Source: Cyanomargarita calcarea GSE-NOS-MK-12-04C (GTDB lineage Bacteria > Cyanobacteriota > Cyanobacteriia > Cyanobacteriales > Nostocaceae). Taken from it: a DNA stretch of 64,000 nucleotides. The DNA is taken from NCBI GenBank assembly GCA_019359595.1, contig JAHHGZ010000020.1:62001-126000 (forward strand), given 5' to 3'. Position numbers and translations under genes: made by a program. Each line of letters opens with the position of its first letter. Within the stretch, counting starts at the first letter, position 1. The notes below the pieces were generated by a model that was given only the letters and a program-made list of their open reading frames with translations, searched no databases and was not told the origin of the DNA. Positions 46,810 through 56,161 of the stretch are shown in pieces.

Positions 46810-48156
46810 ATGTTAACGTCTGCCAGCTCTGAGTTTGTTGCTCTGTGTCGAGAGCAAATGGCTGTGTTAGCCCGCTCTTTAGGGGCATCTTTGAGCATTG
46901 TCTATTTAACACAAGAATTGGTAGAAGCTCCGACTTTGGAGACAAAACTGATTCCTGTAGCGGTTTATCCCGAGGCTGTACAGCTTAGTCCGGGGCAAAA
47001 TGCCTTGTTGGATGGTTCCCCTCATTTTGAGCCTGTAAGTTCCTTCTTCCGCAAGCAACTGACTCTTAAAAATGCTTTGACATTACCCAAGACTAAAAAT
47101 CGGCTGTTACCCTCAGCCCAAGAGTCTCCAACACCAAAAGAAGAATATTTGCGCTCAAGAAGCGACCAAATTGTTTTACCTCTAATTCATGAAAATGTGG
47201 TAATGGGGTTTCTGGTCACGGGTAGGGAAGATCGGCCATGGAACGAACCGGAACGTAATGAAATTGAAAGCATTGTCCAAACTTTAACCCTTGGCTGCAT
47301 TTTGGATCGACGTCGCATATGGTTGGAGATGCAGTTGCAACAACAACAAATTCTCCAAGAAAGGCAGCGGGATTTGTTAGATAATTTATTACATCAATTT
47401 CGCAACCCGTTAACAGCACTGAGAACCTTTGGTAAACTTTTGTTAAAAAGATTGCGACCGGGAGATGCCAATCGAGAGGTAGCAGCTAGTATTGTGCGAG
47501 AGAGCGATCGCCTGGAAGAATTACTGAAACAATTTGATAAAGTAATTGACTTAACAGCGGCAGATTTAACCCCACTCTTACCACTGCAAAACGAAGTATT
47601 CGTAGAAGCAACCGTACAAGAACGACAGAAGCCAATGCTTTTGTTACCTGGAACGGGAGAGAAAGAAGTTGATTGTTTTTATAAAGATTTATTAGAACCG
47701 TTGTTAGTTTCAGCCAAAGCAATAGCACGAGAGCGAAATCTAACATTAATCGCCGAAATTCCTCCTAATTTACCTAAAGTTCGGGTTAACTTTAAGGCAT
47801 TGCAGGAAGTATTAAATAATATTATTGATAATGCATTAAAATATACTCCCGCAGGCGGTAAGATTTTGATTCAAGCAGGTCAAGAAAAGGCTAATTATCA
47901 AGGAGTAGCTATTAGTGATAATGGTCCTGGCATTCCAGTGCAAGATTTAGAGCATCTTGGCGAGCGTCATTACCGAGGAGTGCAAGCACAGACTGCAATT
48001 CCAGGTACCGGTTTGGGATTAGCGATCGCCAAACAACTAATAGAGCAAATGCATGGTGAAATTCAAGTTTTTAGCCCTGCATTGAACTGGCAAGTTCAAT
48101 CTTCAAATAAGCCGGGAACGACGTTTGTTATTTGGTTGCCGGAAGTTAAAAGTTAG
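46810..48156 (+). CDS. GAF-domain sensor histidine kinase, Hik2/CSK-like
   Basis: A 448-residue soluble kinase from ATG 46810; a TTG six bases earlier is open, but gaggaag is well spaced from the ATG. The N-terminal GAF-like domain (about 1-165) includes Cys13 in ALCREQMAVLARSLGASLSI. HisKA has His195 in LLHQFRNPLTALRTFGKLLL. The ATPase domain has NNIIDNALKYTP, DNGPGIP and GTGLGLAIAKQL. This layout and the start resemble Hik2, the cyanobacterial relative of chloroplast sensor kinase, which links redox state to photosynthesis gene expression; that family is reported to use an N-terminal cysteine for an Fe-S cluster. No response regulator is adjacent. Confidence 0.85.
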   Translation: MLTSASSEFVALCREQMAVLARSLGASLSIVYLTQELVEAPTLETKLIPVAVYPEAVQLSPGQNALLDGSPHFEPVSSFFRKQLTLKNALTLPKTKNRLLPSAQESPTPKEEYLRSRSDQIVLPLIHENVVMGFLVTGREDRPWNEPERNEIESIVQTLTLGCILDRRRIWLEMQLQQQQILQERQRDLLDNLLHQFRNPLTALRTFGKLLLKRLRPGDANREVAASIVRESDRLEELLKQFDKVIDLTAADLTPLLPLQNEVFVEATVQERQKPMLLLPGTGEKEVDCFYKDLLEPLLVSAKAIARERNLTLIAEIPPNLPKVRVNFKALQEVLNNIIDNALKYTPAGGKILIQAGQEKANYQGVAISDNGPGIPVQDLEHLGERHYRGVQAQTAIPGTGLGLAIAKQLIEQMHGEIQVFSPALNWQVQSSNKPGTTFVIWLPEVKS

Positions 48157-48177
48157 GAGTTAGGAGTTAGGAGATGT

Positions 48178-49323
48178 CTATTGATTGCGAAATTTGTTAA
48201 TACTGATTGTTAATAGTACAAAAGCAATAGTAAGCAATGCTATAATATGTACCCACAAAACATCCACACCAACTCCTTTGAGCAAAATACCTCGAACGAT
48301 AGCAATGTAATGACGCAAGGGATTGAGTAGAGAGAGGACTTGAACAAATGGAGGCATGGCTTCGATAGGGGCAAGCACCCCAGAAGTCTGTAATATTGGC
48401 ATATTGACGAAAAATGACATCAGTACTACCTGTTGTTGCGAGCGTGAAAACATCGCCAACATAATACCCAAACTAATTCCTACAAGCAGATATATACTTG
48501 ACATTCCAAAAAACAGTAGGAAATTTCCACGCAACGGCAAACCAAACACCAATTGTCCTAAAGCCAAAGCCAACACAACATCTCCCATAAGCAAAAATGC
48601 TAAGGGTAGAATTTTGGCAAGCAAAATTTCCCAGTTTGCAGCTGGTGTCATGAGTAATTGTTCGAGAGTTCCGCTATCCTTTTCCCTTACAACAGTAACT
48701 GATGAAACTAGTGTACCAAGCAGGGTTAACACTAGACCCATGACTCCCGGTACAAAAAACCAGCTACTCGTCAGTCCTGGATTATAGAGAAATGCCACTT
48801 GGGTTGATACTTGAGGATTAAACTGTGTTGGCACTAAGTTTCGATTGTAATTCTGAATAATCTGGGTTATGTAGCCACTAACAATACCAGCTGTGTTCGC
48901 ATCAACACCATCAATGAATACTTGAATTTCAGCTTCTTTTTTAACTAGCTTTCTGGGGAATTCTGGTGGAATTATAACTCCTATATTTAGCTTACCTTCT
49001 TCTACTTGACGGCTCAATTCCTTCTCAGTTTTTGGTTGAGATTCTATAATAAAAATGCCATTAGAGGTCATTGCCTCAGTTAATTGCCGGCTAGCAGCTA
49101 CATTGGCATAATCAATCACACCCAATTTCAAATTGTGTACATCTGGATTGAGTGCAAATCCGTAAAGTAATAATTGCATCGTAGGTGGCACAATTAGCAG
49201 AATAACTAATTGCCTATCTCGCAAGATTTGATTGATTTCTTTGCGAAGTAATGCCCAAAATGAACTATTAAATAATTTCAAAAAAGAATTCATAAGACCT
49301 ATAGCTAATGTCCGGAAAAACAC
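48178..49323 (-). CDS. ABC-2 type permease (YbhR/YhhJ-like), second of a pair
   Basis: A 381-residue permease with the ABC-2 plan: one N-terminal membrane segment, a large external domain (about 65-190; IGVIIPPEFPRKLVKKEAEI, VFIDGVDANTAGIVSGYI) and five C-terminal segments after VVREKDSGTLEQLLMTPA. The annotated start is GTG 49323; ATG 49293 (MNSFLKLFNSSFW) is an equally good choice. It follows its paralogue by 6 bp. The two permeases and the double ATPase form an exporter of the YbhFSR type. Confidence 0.93.
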   Translation of the reverse strand: MFFRTLAIGLMNSFLKLFNSSFWALLRKEINQILRDRQLVILLIVPPTMQLLLYGFALNPDVHNLKLGVIDYANVAASRQLTEAMTSNGIFIIESQPKTEKELSRQVEEGKLNIGVIIPPEFPRKLVKKEAEIQVFIDGVDANTAGIVSGYITQIIQNYNRNLVPTQFNPQVSTQVAFLYNPGLTSSWFFVPGVMGLVLTLLGTLVSSVTVVREKDSGTLEQLLMTPAANWEILLAKILPLAFLLMGDVVLALALGQLVFGLPLRGNFLLFFGMSSIYLLVGISLGIMLAMFSRSQQQVVLMSFFVNMPILQTSGVLAPIEAMPPFVQVLSLLNPLRHYIAIVRGILLKGVGVDVLWVHIIALLTIAFVLLTISINKFRNQ

Positions 49324-49329
49324 GATTAA

Positions 49330-50445
49330 TTAGCCTCTTGAATCGGGCAATTGCATCCGATTTAAAACATTTCGCGATATAGTGAAAAACACCAATCCAA
49401 AAACAATTAGGATGAGTAAATCAAACCAAACTCCTGCCCATCCAGTGCCTCGTAGAAATGCATCACGAGTGATATTAATGAAATAACGGGCGGGAACGAT
49501 GTTAGGCACAATTGACACAGGAAAGGGAATGTTGTTGAGTGGATAAATAAAACCAGATAGTAATAGAGAAGTTACAAAACCGATAACAGAGACGCTTTGT
49601 ACAGCAGCATTCTGGTTACTACTTTGGACTCCAAACAGCAAACCAAACAAAATACTGTCTGTAAGAAACAAGAGAGTTCCAAGCAATAAGGTGGTGGGGT
49701 CGCCTACTAAGCTAACCTGGAAAAGAAGCGTTCCCAGTCCCATAACGACTAATGCTTGCATGATGGCTATTAGCAAGTAAGCCAGTCCTTTACCGAGTAA
49801 TAATTCAGTTGCACTGATATTAGAAGCGTAAACTTGTAATATGGTGCCTTTCTCCTTCTCCCGCACCATTGCGATCGCCGCCAGTAAAGACGGATAAATC
49901 CACAAGACCACAGCATAAACTCCCGGTACAATATACAAGGATTCTAAGCGACCGGGGTTAAACCATAAGCGAATCCGAGGTGTGACGCTATTGTTAAATG
50001 ACTGGAGCCCTTGGTCTTGCATAAAAAAACTCGTCACTCTTTGAATGCTATTTTTGATCACACGGGCGTTGTTAACATCTGTCGCATCAACGAACACTTG
50101 CACTTTAGCATTTCTACCAGCTTGTATATCCCGACTAAATTCAGGAGGGATAATAACGGCTACCTTGGCAATACCACGGTCGATCGCATCCCGTACGGGG
50201 TCGTCTCCTGACCATTGTTTAGGCATAAACTGATTGGTAGCGTACAATCGCTCAATATAGCTACGGCTAAGGTATGTACGATTAAAATCTTGGACGATTA
50301 ATGGAATATTCTTACTTTCTAAACGAATCGCAAACCCAAAAATGAGCAATGTTAAGAATGGTAGTAAAAATGCCATTGCTAATGTTAAGCGATCGCGGCG
50401 AAACTGTACAAGTTCTTTGGTAAACTGAGCCAAAATCTTTTTCAT
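49330..50445 (-). CDS. ABC-2 type permease (YbhS-like), first of a pair
   Basis: A 371-residue paralogue of the next gene. N-terminal segment (about 22-42), external domain with VAVIIPPEFSRDIQAGRNAK and QVFVDATDVNNARVIKNSIQ, then five segments after MVREKEKGTILQVYASNISA. It sits between the double ATPase gene and the second permease gene, all on the minus strand, and likely pairs with the second permease as a heterodimer. Confidence 0.93.
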   Translation of the reverse strand: MKKILAQFTKELVQFRRDRLTLAMAFLLPFLTLLIFGFAIRLESKNIPLIVQDFNRTYLSRSYIERLYATNQFMPKQWSGDDPVRDAIDRGIAKVAVIIPPEFSRDIQAGRNAKVQVFVDATDVNNARVIKNSIQRVTSFFMQDQGLQSFNNSVTPRIRLWFNPGRLESLYIVPGVYAVVLWIYPSLLAAIAMVREKEKGTILQVYASNISATELLLGKGLAYLLIAIMQALVVMGLGTLLFQVSLVGDPTTLLLGTLLFLTDSILFGLLFGVQSSNQNAAVQSVSVIGFVTSLLLSGFIYPLNNIPFPVSIVPNIVPARYFINITRDAFLRGTGWAGVWFDLLILIVFGLVFFTISRNVLNRMQLPDSRG

Positions 50446-50508
50446 AAATATAATAGAAACAAAATATTTTGGTAATGCACAGCATAAGTCCGATAAATAT
50501 AAAAAATT

Positions 50509-52470
50509 TTAGTTTTGAGTACGTTGAACTATACCGATGAAAGCGTCTTCTAGGGAGAAACGAATGGGACGAATGCGGTAAATAGTGAAATTGGTGGATT
50601 CTATCAGCTTACGCAGTTGAGGAAGTTCTTTCTCCCAGTCATCAAGGACAACGTGTAAGCTATCTGCAAAGATGGAGATTCGCCAAGGTTCAAGATGTTG
50701 TTTCAGAAGTTGAGCAGTAGCTTGGTTTTGGTTAACGATAACTTCTATGAGTTGTCCTGGTTGGCTGGTTTTAATTGAACTGGGAGAGCCGGAAACAACG
50801 GTTTCCCCTGCAACCATAAAACTCATACGGTTACACTGTTCAGCTTCTTCAAGGTAATGAGTTGTCACTAAAATAGCTGTACCGTTACGGGCAAAGTCAT
50901 TAATCAGCTTCCAAAACTGACGACGGGCTAGTGGATCAACTCCTGATGTTGGCTCATCAAGGAATAGAATATCTGGTTCGTGCATGACCGAAGCACCAAA
51001 AGCAACTCGCTGCTTCCAACCACCCGGTAGCTTTCCAGTGAGCTTATTTTCTTGTCCCTCTAAGCCACAAGTAGAAATCACCCAATCAATTTTCTCCCGA
51101 TGTAGTTTGTGGGGTACACCATAAACACCACAATAAAACTCCAGGTTTTGCAAAATCGTCAGGTCATCGTAAAGGGTAAATTTCTGGCTCATGTAGCCAA
51201 TACGTCGCCGCAAGTCAGTACTACGGAGATTACTTGTTTCACCTCCTAGGGAAATAACACCGCCACTTGCTTTCAACAATCCACACAACATTTTGATGGT
51301 GGTGGTTTTCCCAGAGCCATTAGCACCAAGAAGTCCAAAGATTTCGCCGTAACGCACCTCTAGGTTAACGTCTTTAACAGCCTGAAAATTGCCAAAAAAG
51401 CGGTTGAGGTTTTTGGCGTAGATGGCAATTGGTGCGCCTTGTGTTATGCTCGTCTCGATCCATTGCTTGCTTGTTGCCTTAGAAGAGGGAAATGGCAAAA
51501 ATTCCGCTGCTAAACCCTGTTGCCGTAAATGGGTGACAAAGACGTTTTCTAAAGTGGGAGAGGTCAACTCAATACTGTAGTCTAATAATTGTTTCTTTTG
51601 TAGCAATTTATCTACCTGTTTACGACCTAGAGCCACATCCTTGACAAGGACATCAAGGCGATCGCCAAATGTTTGCACATCGACAATATTTGCCTGTGCG
51701 GTGTGAGATAAGACTTGCTCGGCTAATTGCAAGTTTGACGTGCAAACCTCTAAGCGATGTAAGGCTAGACTTGCGCGTAAGTTAGCGGGAGTGCCAATCT
51801 TTTGAATTTGCCCTTCATACATTAAAGCGACACTATGACACCGCTCTGCTTCATCCAAGTAGGGTGTAGCAACAACGATAGTCATACCTTCTGCTGATAA
51901 TTGGGCTAGTACATCCCAAAACTCTCTTCGTGAAACCGGGTCAACACCTGTAGTCGGCTCATCCAGTAATAAAACTTGGGGCTGTGAAATTAAAACACAG
52001 CAAAGTGCCAGTTTTTGTTTCATACCACCAGAGAGTTGTCCAGCCTGACGAGAAGCAAACTCCTCTAGGTTCATTAAGTGTAGTAATTTATTACGGCGTT
52101 TCCAAAACAAATCATCTGGAACTTGCCGCAAACCTGCTACATAACGCAAATTTTCATTCAGGCTGAGGTCTAAGTATAGAGAAAACTGCTGCGTCAGATA
52201 TCCTGTCATGGAACGAGCGTCTCGTGCAGGCCGACCAAATACCAGCACCTCTCCTCCTGTTGGTTCCATCACCCCACCCAGGATGTGAAAGGTTGTAGTC
52301 TTACCGGCACCATCAGGACCAATCAGCCCAAACATTTCACCCGAATGTACTGTCAAATCAATTCCCCGGACTGCGGCTAAATGACCATAGTGCTTGTGCA
52401 AGCCTCGAATGTAAATAGCTTCAGTTGAGAGACTCAGAGTTTGAGTGCCAGGTGTAACTTGGTAGTCCAT
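50509..52470 (-). CDS. Fused double ABC ATPase (YbhF-like)
   Basis: A 653-residue protein with two nucleotide-binding domains. First: Walker A GPDGAGKTT, signature LSGGMKQKLALC, Walker B LLLDEPTTGVDP. Second (from about residue 338): Walker A GANGSGKTT, signature LPGGWKQRVAFG, Walker B LFLDEPTSGVDP. The second signature has Pro in place of the usual Ser, so the two sites may not be equal. It follows the HlyD-type adaptor gene by 5 bp and powers the two permeases. Confidence 0.95.
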   Translation of the reverse strand: MDYQVTPGTQTLSLSTEAIYIRGLHKHYGHLAAVRGIDLTVHSGEMFGLIGPDGAGKTTTFHILGGVMEPTGGEVLVFGRPARDARSMTGYLTQQFSLYLDLSLNENLRYVAGLRQVPDDLFWKRRNKLLHLMNLEEFASRQAGQLSGGMKQKLALCCVLISQPQVLLLDEPTTGVDPVSRREFWDVLAQLSAEGMTIVVATPYLDEAERCHSVALMYEGQIQKIGTPANLRASLALHRLEVCTSNLQLAEQVLSHTAQANIVDVQTFGDRLDVLVKDVALGRKQVDKLLQKKQLLDYSIELTSPTLENVFVTHLRQQGLAAEFLPFPSSKATSKQWIETSITQGAPIAIYAKNLNRFFGNFQAVKDVNLEVRYGEIFGLLGANGSGKTTTIKMLCGLLKASGGVISLGGETSNLRSTDLRRRIGYMSQKFTLYDDLTILQNLEFYCGVYGVPHKLHREKIDWVISTCGLEGQENKLTGKLPGGWKQRVAFGASVMHEPDILFLDEPTSGVDPLARRQFWKLINDFARNGTAILVTTHYLEEAEQCNRMSFMVAGETVVSGSPSSIKTSQPGQLIEVIVNQNQATAQLLKQHLEPWRISIFADSLHVVLDDWEKELPQLRKLIESTNFTIYRIRPIRFSLEDAFIGIVQRTQN

Positions 52471-52475
52471 TGATA

Positions 52476-53849
52476 TTACTTTTCACCCTTCAAGAGGATT
52501 TCTGCATCTGCTGGCATCCCAATTTTGGCACAGGGTAAATCTACACCCGTGTAGGGTTTTTCGGGGTTAGAGCAGCTCTGTGGGTTTTTAACACGGATGC
52601 GAACACCAACGACCTGCTTGACCCTATCCTTCTGAAAATAGATATTCTCTGGTGTAAACGAGGCTTGCGGATCGATAGCAATCACTTTGCCTTTAAGGGG
52701 TCTGTTAGGTGCAGAATCTAACAAAATATTAGCTACCTGTCCCAAGCGTACTTTGCCAATATCCCCTTCAGGAATAAAACCTCTTAAATAAATGGTGTAA
52801 GGATCAATTACCGTCAGAATCTTTGTTTGACTATCCACTACTGCACCAGGTTCTACACTCCGGACAGTAACCACACCGTCTAGAGGACTGACAACATTCA
52901 GGTCTTTCTTCGAATCTTCAATTTGGGTGACAATTTGTTGCTTTGAGGCCTGAGCCGCTTTCACCTTTGCCTGAGCAGATTTCACTTTTGCCTGAGCAGA
53001 TTTCATTTGAGCGTAGCTTTGATCGCGCTTTCTCATTAACGCTTCTAACTGGGCATTCCTAATACCAGGATTAAATCCGGTTGATTTCGCTTGGGTAAGT
53101 CCTGCTTGGGTAGCGCCTAATTGCTCAACAGTAGCATTTACTGCTGCTTGTCGTGCCTGTAAGGTGGCTATTGCAGTATCGAAGGCAGTTTGTGTTTGGT
53201 CAAATTGCTGTTCATTAATGGCTCCATCCTTGAGCAATTTACCATAGCGATCGCGATTTGTTTTAGCCAGCTTGAGTTCTGCTGTTGCTTGTTTTACTAA
53301 GGCCTGCGCTTGCACCAGTTGTGCTTTACCAGCCGCAACGTTAGATCGTGCTTGATTAATACGACCCAGCGCATCACCTCGGGACTGTTCCAAATTCAGT
53401 TGTGCTTCCAGAATTTGGCTGTTAACTTGTTCAATCTCTCCTTGAACTTGCTCTACTTCTGAATGAGCTTGTTGTTCATCAGATTCAGCAGAGGTAACCT
53501 GTGCTTGTGCAGAGTTTAGTTGTCCTTGCAGTAGTTGGTCATTGCTATTATCTAACTGAATCAACTTCTGCCCCTTCTTAACGGCTGCTCCTTCACGCAC
53601 TGCGATCGACTCAATCCTTGCTGAACGCTTTACCCCAATTTGGGTCTCATAACCTTCTATGCGTCCATTCATTTTGAGTACATCTGGTGTAGGTTGTGGC
53701 CGCCAGATCCAAAATAAATAAGCAACACCTGCTAAAATCGACGCCGTTGCCAACATTATAGGAACCGTTTTGGTACGACGCTGCTCCTTTGTTGGCAATA
53801 TGGGAGCATTTACAACACCTTCTGTAGATTTTGGCAGAGTCTGAGCCAT
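52476..53849 (-). CDS. HlyD-family periplasmic adaptor (YbhG-like)
   Basis: A 457-residue membrane-fusion protein: one N-terminal membrane segment (about 30-48), a lipoyl-like half (VKRSARIESIAVREGAAVKK), a long coiled-coil hairpin (about 100-315, including three QAKVKSAQAKVKAAQ-type repeats), the second lipoyl half (VVSPLDGVVTVRSVEPGAVV) and a beta barrel. It is the first gene of a four-gene exporter operon that would use a TolC-like outer-membrane channel encoded elsewhere. Substrate unknown. Confidence 0.94.
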   Translation of the reverse strand: MAQTLPKSTEGVVNAPILPTKEQRRTKTVPIMLATASILAGVAYLFWIWRPQPTPDVLKMNGRIEGYETQIGVKRSARIESIAVREGAAVKKGQKLIQLDNSNDQLLQGQLNSAQAQVTSAESDEQQAHSEVEQVQGEIEQVNSQILEAQLNLEQSRGDALGRINQARSNVAAGKAQLVQAQALVKQATAELKLAKTNRDRYGKLLKDGAINEQQFDQTQTAFDTAIATLQARQAAVNATVEQLGATQAGLTQAKSTGFNPGIRNAQLEALMRKRDQSYAQMKSAQAKVKSAQAKVKAAQASKQQIVTQIEDSKKDLNVVSPLDGVVTVRSVEPGAVVDSQTKILTVIDPYTIYLRGFIPEGDIGKVRLGQVANILLDSAPNRPLKGKVIAIDPQASFTPENIYFQKDRVKQVVGVRIRVKNPQSCSNPEKPYTGVDLPCAKIGMPADAEILLKGEK

Positions 53850-53881
53850 CCTGTGTACCGTTGATTACTAAAATTGTTAAA

Positions 53882-53979
53882 AAGCCCCTCACCCTAGAAG
53901 GGTGGGGCTATACGAGCCAAGCCCACGCAGGTGGGCTAAAATCTCTTGAGCCGCACCCTTCTAGGGTGAGGGCGATAGG
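53882..53979. repeat. Palindromic intergenic repeat, copy 4
   Basis: CACCCTAGAAGGGTGGGG, AGCCCACGCAGGTGGGCT and CACCCTTCTAGGGTGAGGG, the same family as at 6994, 9360 and 17612. It lies between the HlyD gene and the upstream membrane protein gene. Confidence 0.75.
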
Positions 53980-54062
53980 GAGTTAGGTTTCGGGGATTTT
54001 GATATTAATAATAATAGTTTCCAAACATCCTCTAAGAATTTTGATTTATCTATTTAAATAAG

Positions 54063-54701
54063 TCAATACACATTGATCTGCGTTAACACTAAAGCAAAGA
54101 TAAAAATCAAATCAACTGCCGAGCCTAGTAGAGGTCCAACAATTTTTGTCGGAAAAGCATTGCCAACAAACATAACAACTGTTCCCACAAACATCCAAGG
54201 CCATTGAATTTCACGCCAAATGTAAAATCCTGCGACCCCGACAATCAAAGCTGTGAAAATTGTCAATATCGGCACGTAACTCTTTTTCGGTTTATATCGC
54301 AAAATACCAGCATAATTTGTTGGTGTTAATTCCAAGTGCTTAGAGTTCACCACCACCCCAAATGTTATCAAACCTAGTGCAATTCCCCAAGACCCTGAGG
54401 AAACCAGCGATTGAGTTGCCCATACCACACCAGCAGCACTGGCTAGTTTAACAGCCACGACCAGTAACAAGGGAATCAATATATCATGTAAGAAAAAGCG
54501 CAGGCGATTAAGCAATTCCAGATGTATGCCTTCATTAATTAGACGACCTAATGAAATGATTAGATTGTCATAAATCATTCCAGCTATCACTAAAATCAAT
54601 AGAAAAATGTTGCCATTATTTGATTGTTGCAATAAGTCAATACTCCAAATCGCTAATCCAAAATTAGCCACTGTATAGAGTGGATATAGGAGGGACCCCA
54701 T
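54063..54701 (-). CDS. Hypothetical polytopic membrane protein
   Basis: A 212-residue protein with about six or seven hydrophobic segments (around 5-25, 32-50, 72-88, 92-115, 145-162, 168-182, 192-210). Charged loops include GRLINEGIHLELLNRLRF and RYKPKKSYVP. I do not recognise the family. It lies 213 bp upstream of the exporter operon on the same strand, across a palindromic repeat, so a link to that exporter is possible but weak. Confidence 0.75.
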   Translation of the reverse strand: MGSLLYPLYTVANFGLAIWSIDLLQQSNNGNIFLLILVIAGMIYDNLIISLGRLINEGIHLELLNRLRFFLHDILIPLLLVVAVKLASAAGVVWATQSLVSSGSWGIALGLITFGVVVNSKHLELTPTNYAGILRYKPKKSYVPILTIFTALIVGVAGFYIWREIQWPWMFVGTVVMFVGNAFPTKIVGPLLGSAVDLIFIFALVLTQINVY

Positions 54702-54821
54702 GATTGAACTCCTGATATTTGCATTGATCTGAATTTATTCAACCTGAAATCCATGAGTTTTTCATTTAAAAAGCTGAAAAACCCGATTTTTGAGATATTA
54801 GTGAGATATGTGCAATATATA

Positions 54822-54926
54822 ATAGGACTTACGCAGAAATTACCAAAAACCTTGATTTATGGAACCGCAAAGACGCGAAGTACGCGAAGAAATAAGAGTT
54901 TAAGAGAGTTTTTGCGTAAGTCCTAT
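54822..54926. mobile_element. MITE-like element with 14-bp terminal inverted repeats, 105 bp
   Basis: ATAGGACTTACGCA (54822-54835) and TGCGTAAGTCCTAT (54913-54926), a perfect pair, flanked by tata-type sequence on both sides. The interior carries cgcaaagacgcgaagtacgc. Its ends resemble those of the element at 43458. Confidence 0.75.
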
Positions 54927-54998
54927 ATAAGTTGACCGAAATCAATATACAAATTGATTAAGGCATTAGCAAAATCACAAACACAATGCTAAAAATGA

Positions 54999-55029
54999 AG
55001 GGCTAGAGTTCAGATTTAACTCTAGCCCT
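54999..55029 (-). terminator. Rho-independent terminator at the end of the peptide gene cluster
   Basis: Perfect 12-bp stem AGGGCTAGAGTT / AACTCTAGCCCT with a 7-nt loop. On the minus strand it is followed by tcattttta. It lies 39 bp after the stop of the last peptide gene. Confidence 0.85.
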
Positions 55030-55067
55030 AACAACTGTTTTAGGTAACGCCTAGAGCCTTAATTGGG

Positions 55068-55319
55068 CTAGAAGGGCGAAGTAAAACCAGTGGTTACTGT
55101 TCCAAAGTTTACGTTGAAAGAAGGAACTGTGCCGGAGAGAATGCTGAAACTTTGTGACTGTACAGATGTGCTTCCGCCACCAGCAGAAAAACCTAAGATG
55201 GTTCCTGAACTTGAACCAGTAAATTGAGCACCAGCACCGCCATAGACTACTTCTAAATCTGTAGCCGATAGTTCATTAAGCAAGCCAGATTCCAATTCAG
55301 CAATTTTGATGTTAGACAT
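55068..55319 (-). CDS. Double-glycine leader peptide precursor, peptide 1
   Basis: An 83-residue precursor. Leader of 28 residues (SNIKIAELESGLLNELSATD...VVYGG), with the hydrophobic spacing and GG that C39 peptidases recognise, then a 55-residue core (AGAQFTGSSSGTILGF to GTVTTGFTSPF). The core has no charged residue, no Cys, His, Trp or Tyr, and is rich in Gly, Ser, Thr and Phe. It aligns without gaps with the core of peptide 3 (20 of 55 identical). AGGA precedes the ATG. It is the last gene before a strong terminator and a likely substrate of the C39 transporter at 60015. Confidence 0.8.
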   Translation of the reverse strand: MSNIKIAELESGLLNELSATDLEVVYGGAGAQFTGSSSGTILGFSAGGGSTSVQSQSFSILSGTVPSFNVNFGTVTTGFTSPF

Positions 55320-55414
55320 AACTTATCCTGTTGATTTTTGTTTGTATTGTATTGACGTATCTTGTTTGGAATTTCCCAAAAAGGTCTCTGAAAATTTTAC
55401 CCAGAGGTAGATTA

Positions 55415-55681
55415 TCAGAAAGGCGAAGATTGTGAAAAAGCCGAAGCAAAGACTTGGACAGAGAAAGTTGCTGTATCAGGCAACCCTCCGTTTAGAAAAA
55501 ACTGTGAGTTAGTGCCGTTGAAAACCCGTCCACCCGCAGCAGCACCTGTGGTAGCGGAAGTTCCACCTACAACCAACTGGAATGATAGACCGTCGCCTCC
55601 ATTAACTGCCTTTAGGTCGGCATCAGAGACTTTTTCCAGTAGAGCTATAGGCTGCAATTCATTTATCTTAATTTTAGCCAT
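55415..55681 (-). CDS. Double-glycine leader peptide precursor, peptide 2
   Basis: An 88-residue precursor. The leader (AKIKINELQPIALLEKVSDA, then DLKAVNGG; 29 residues) closely parallels that of peptide 1. The 59-residue core starts DGLSFQLVVGGTSATTGA and ends ASAFSQSSPF, sharing the terminal Pro-Phe. No Cys or Trp; three charged residues. GAGAGAAA precedes the ATG. The next peptide gene (peptide 1) starts 95 bp downstream. Confidence 0.8.
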   Translation of the reverse strand: MAKIKINELQPIALLEKVSDADLKAVNGGDGLSFQLVVGGTSATTGAAAGGRVFNGTNSQFFLNGGLPDTATFSVQVFASAFSQSSPF

Positions 55682-56161
55682 AATTTCTCTCTAATCAAAA
55701 GTGATTGATTGAATTTGAACTGCGTTAGTTCAATGTTTTTATTATTAGATGTTTTCCTCAAAAAGGCAATATATTTTTTGTGTTTTTTTATAAACTCTTG
55801 CCGGATTTTAAAGATATATAAAACAGCAAAATACAACATTCTGGATGATATCAATACCACCCAAAATGCTGCTTTATTTATTATCTAATTTAAAAAAATA
55901 GGGAAGCTAGAAATAGCTTTAATGTCTATACTACTCGGTTAAGCAAATGCTAAACATCACAAACCTTGTAGAGACTTTATATGTGATATGGGGCTACTAT
56001 TTGATTTTTGAAACACACCTAATATGGGCATAGCCCTACATACAGATGAATAGCACTTACTTAAGCAAAAATTGCTGTATAGATCCCCGACTTCTTGAAG
56101 AAGTCGGATATCTAAAGTGACATTCCACCCTACAGATACTTAACACCAACAGTGTTAGAGT
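55682..56161. other. Gap inside the peptide gene array
   Basis: 480 bp without a peptide gene. It has a hairpin ccgacttcttgaagaagtcgg (56087-56107) after the peptide 3 stop, possibly a terminator, and short segments (ggggctactatttgattttt; gacattccaccctacag) that recur at 63543-63636 beyond the other end of the cluster. Confidence 0.5.
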
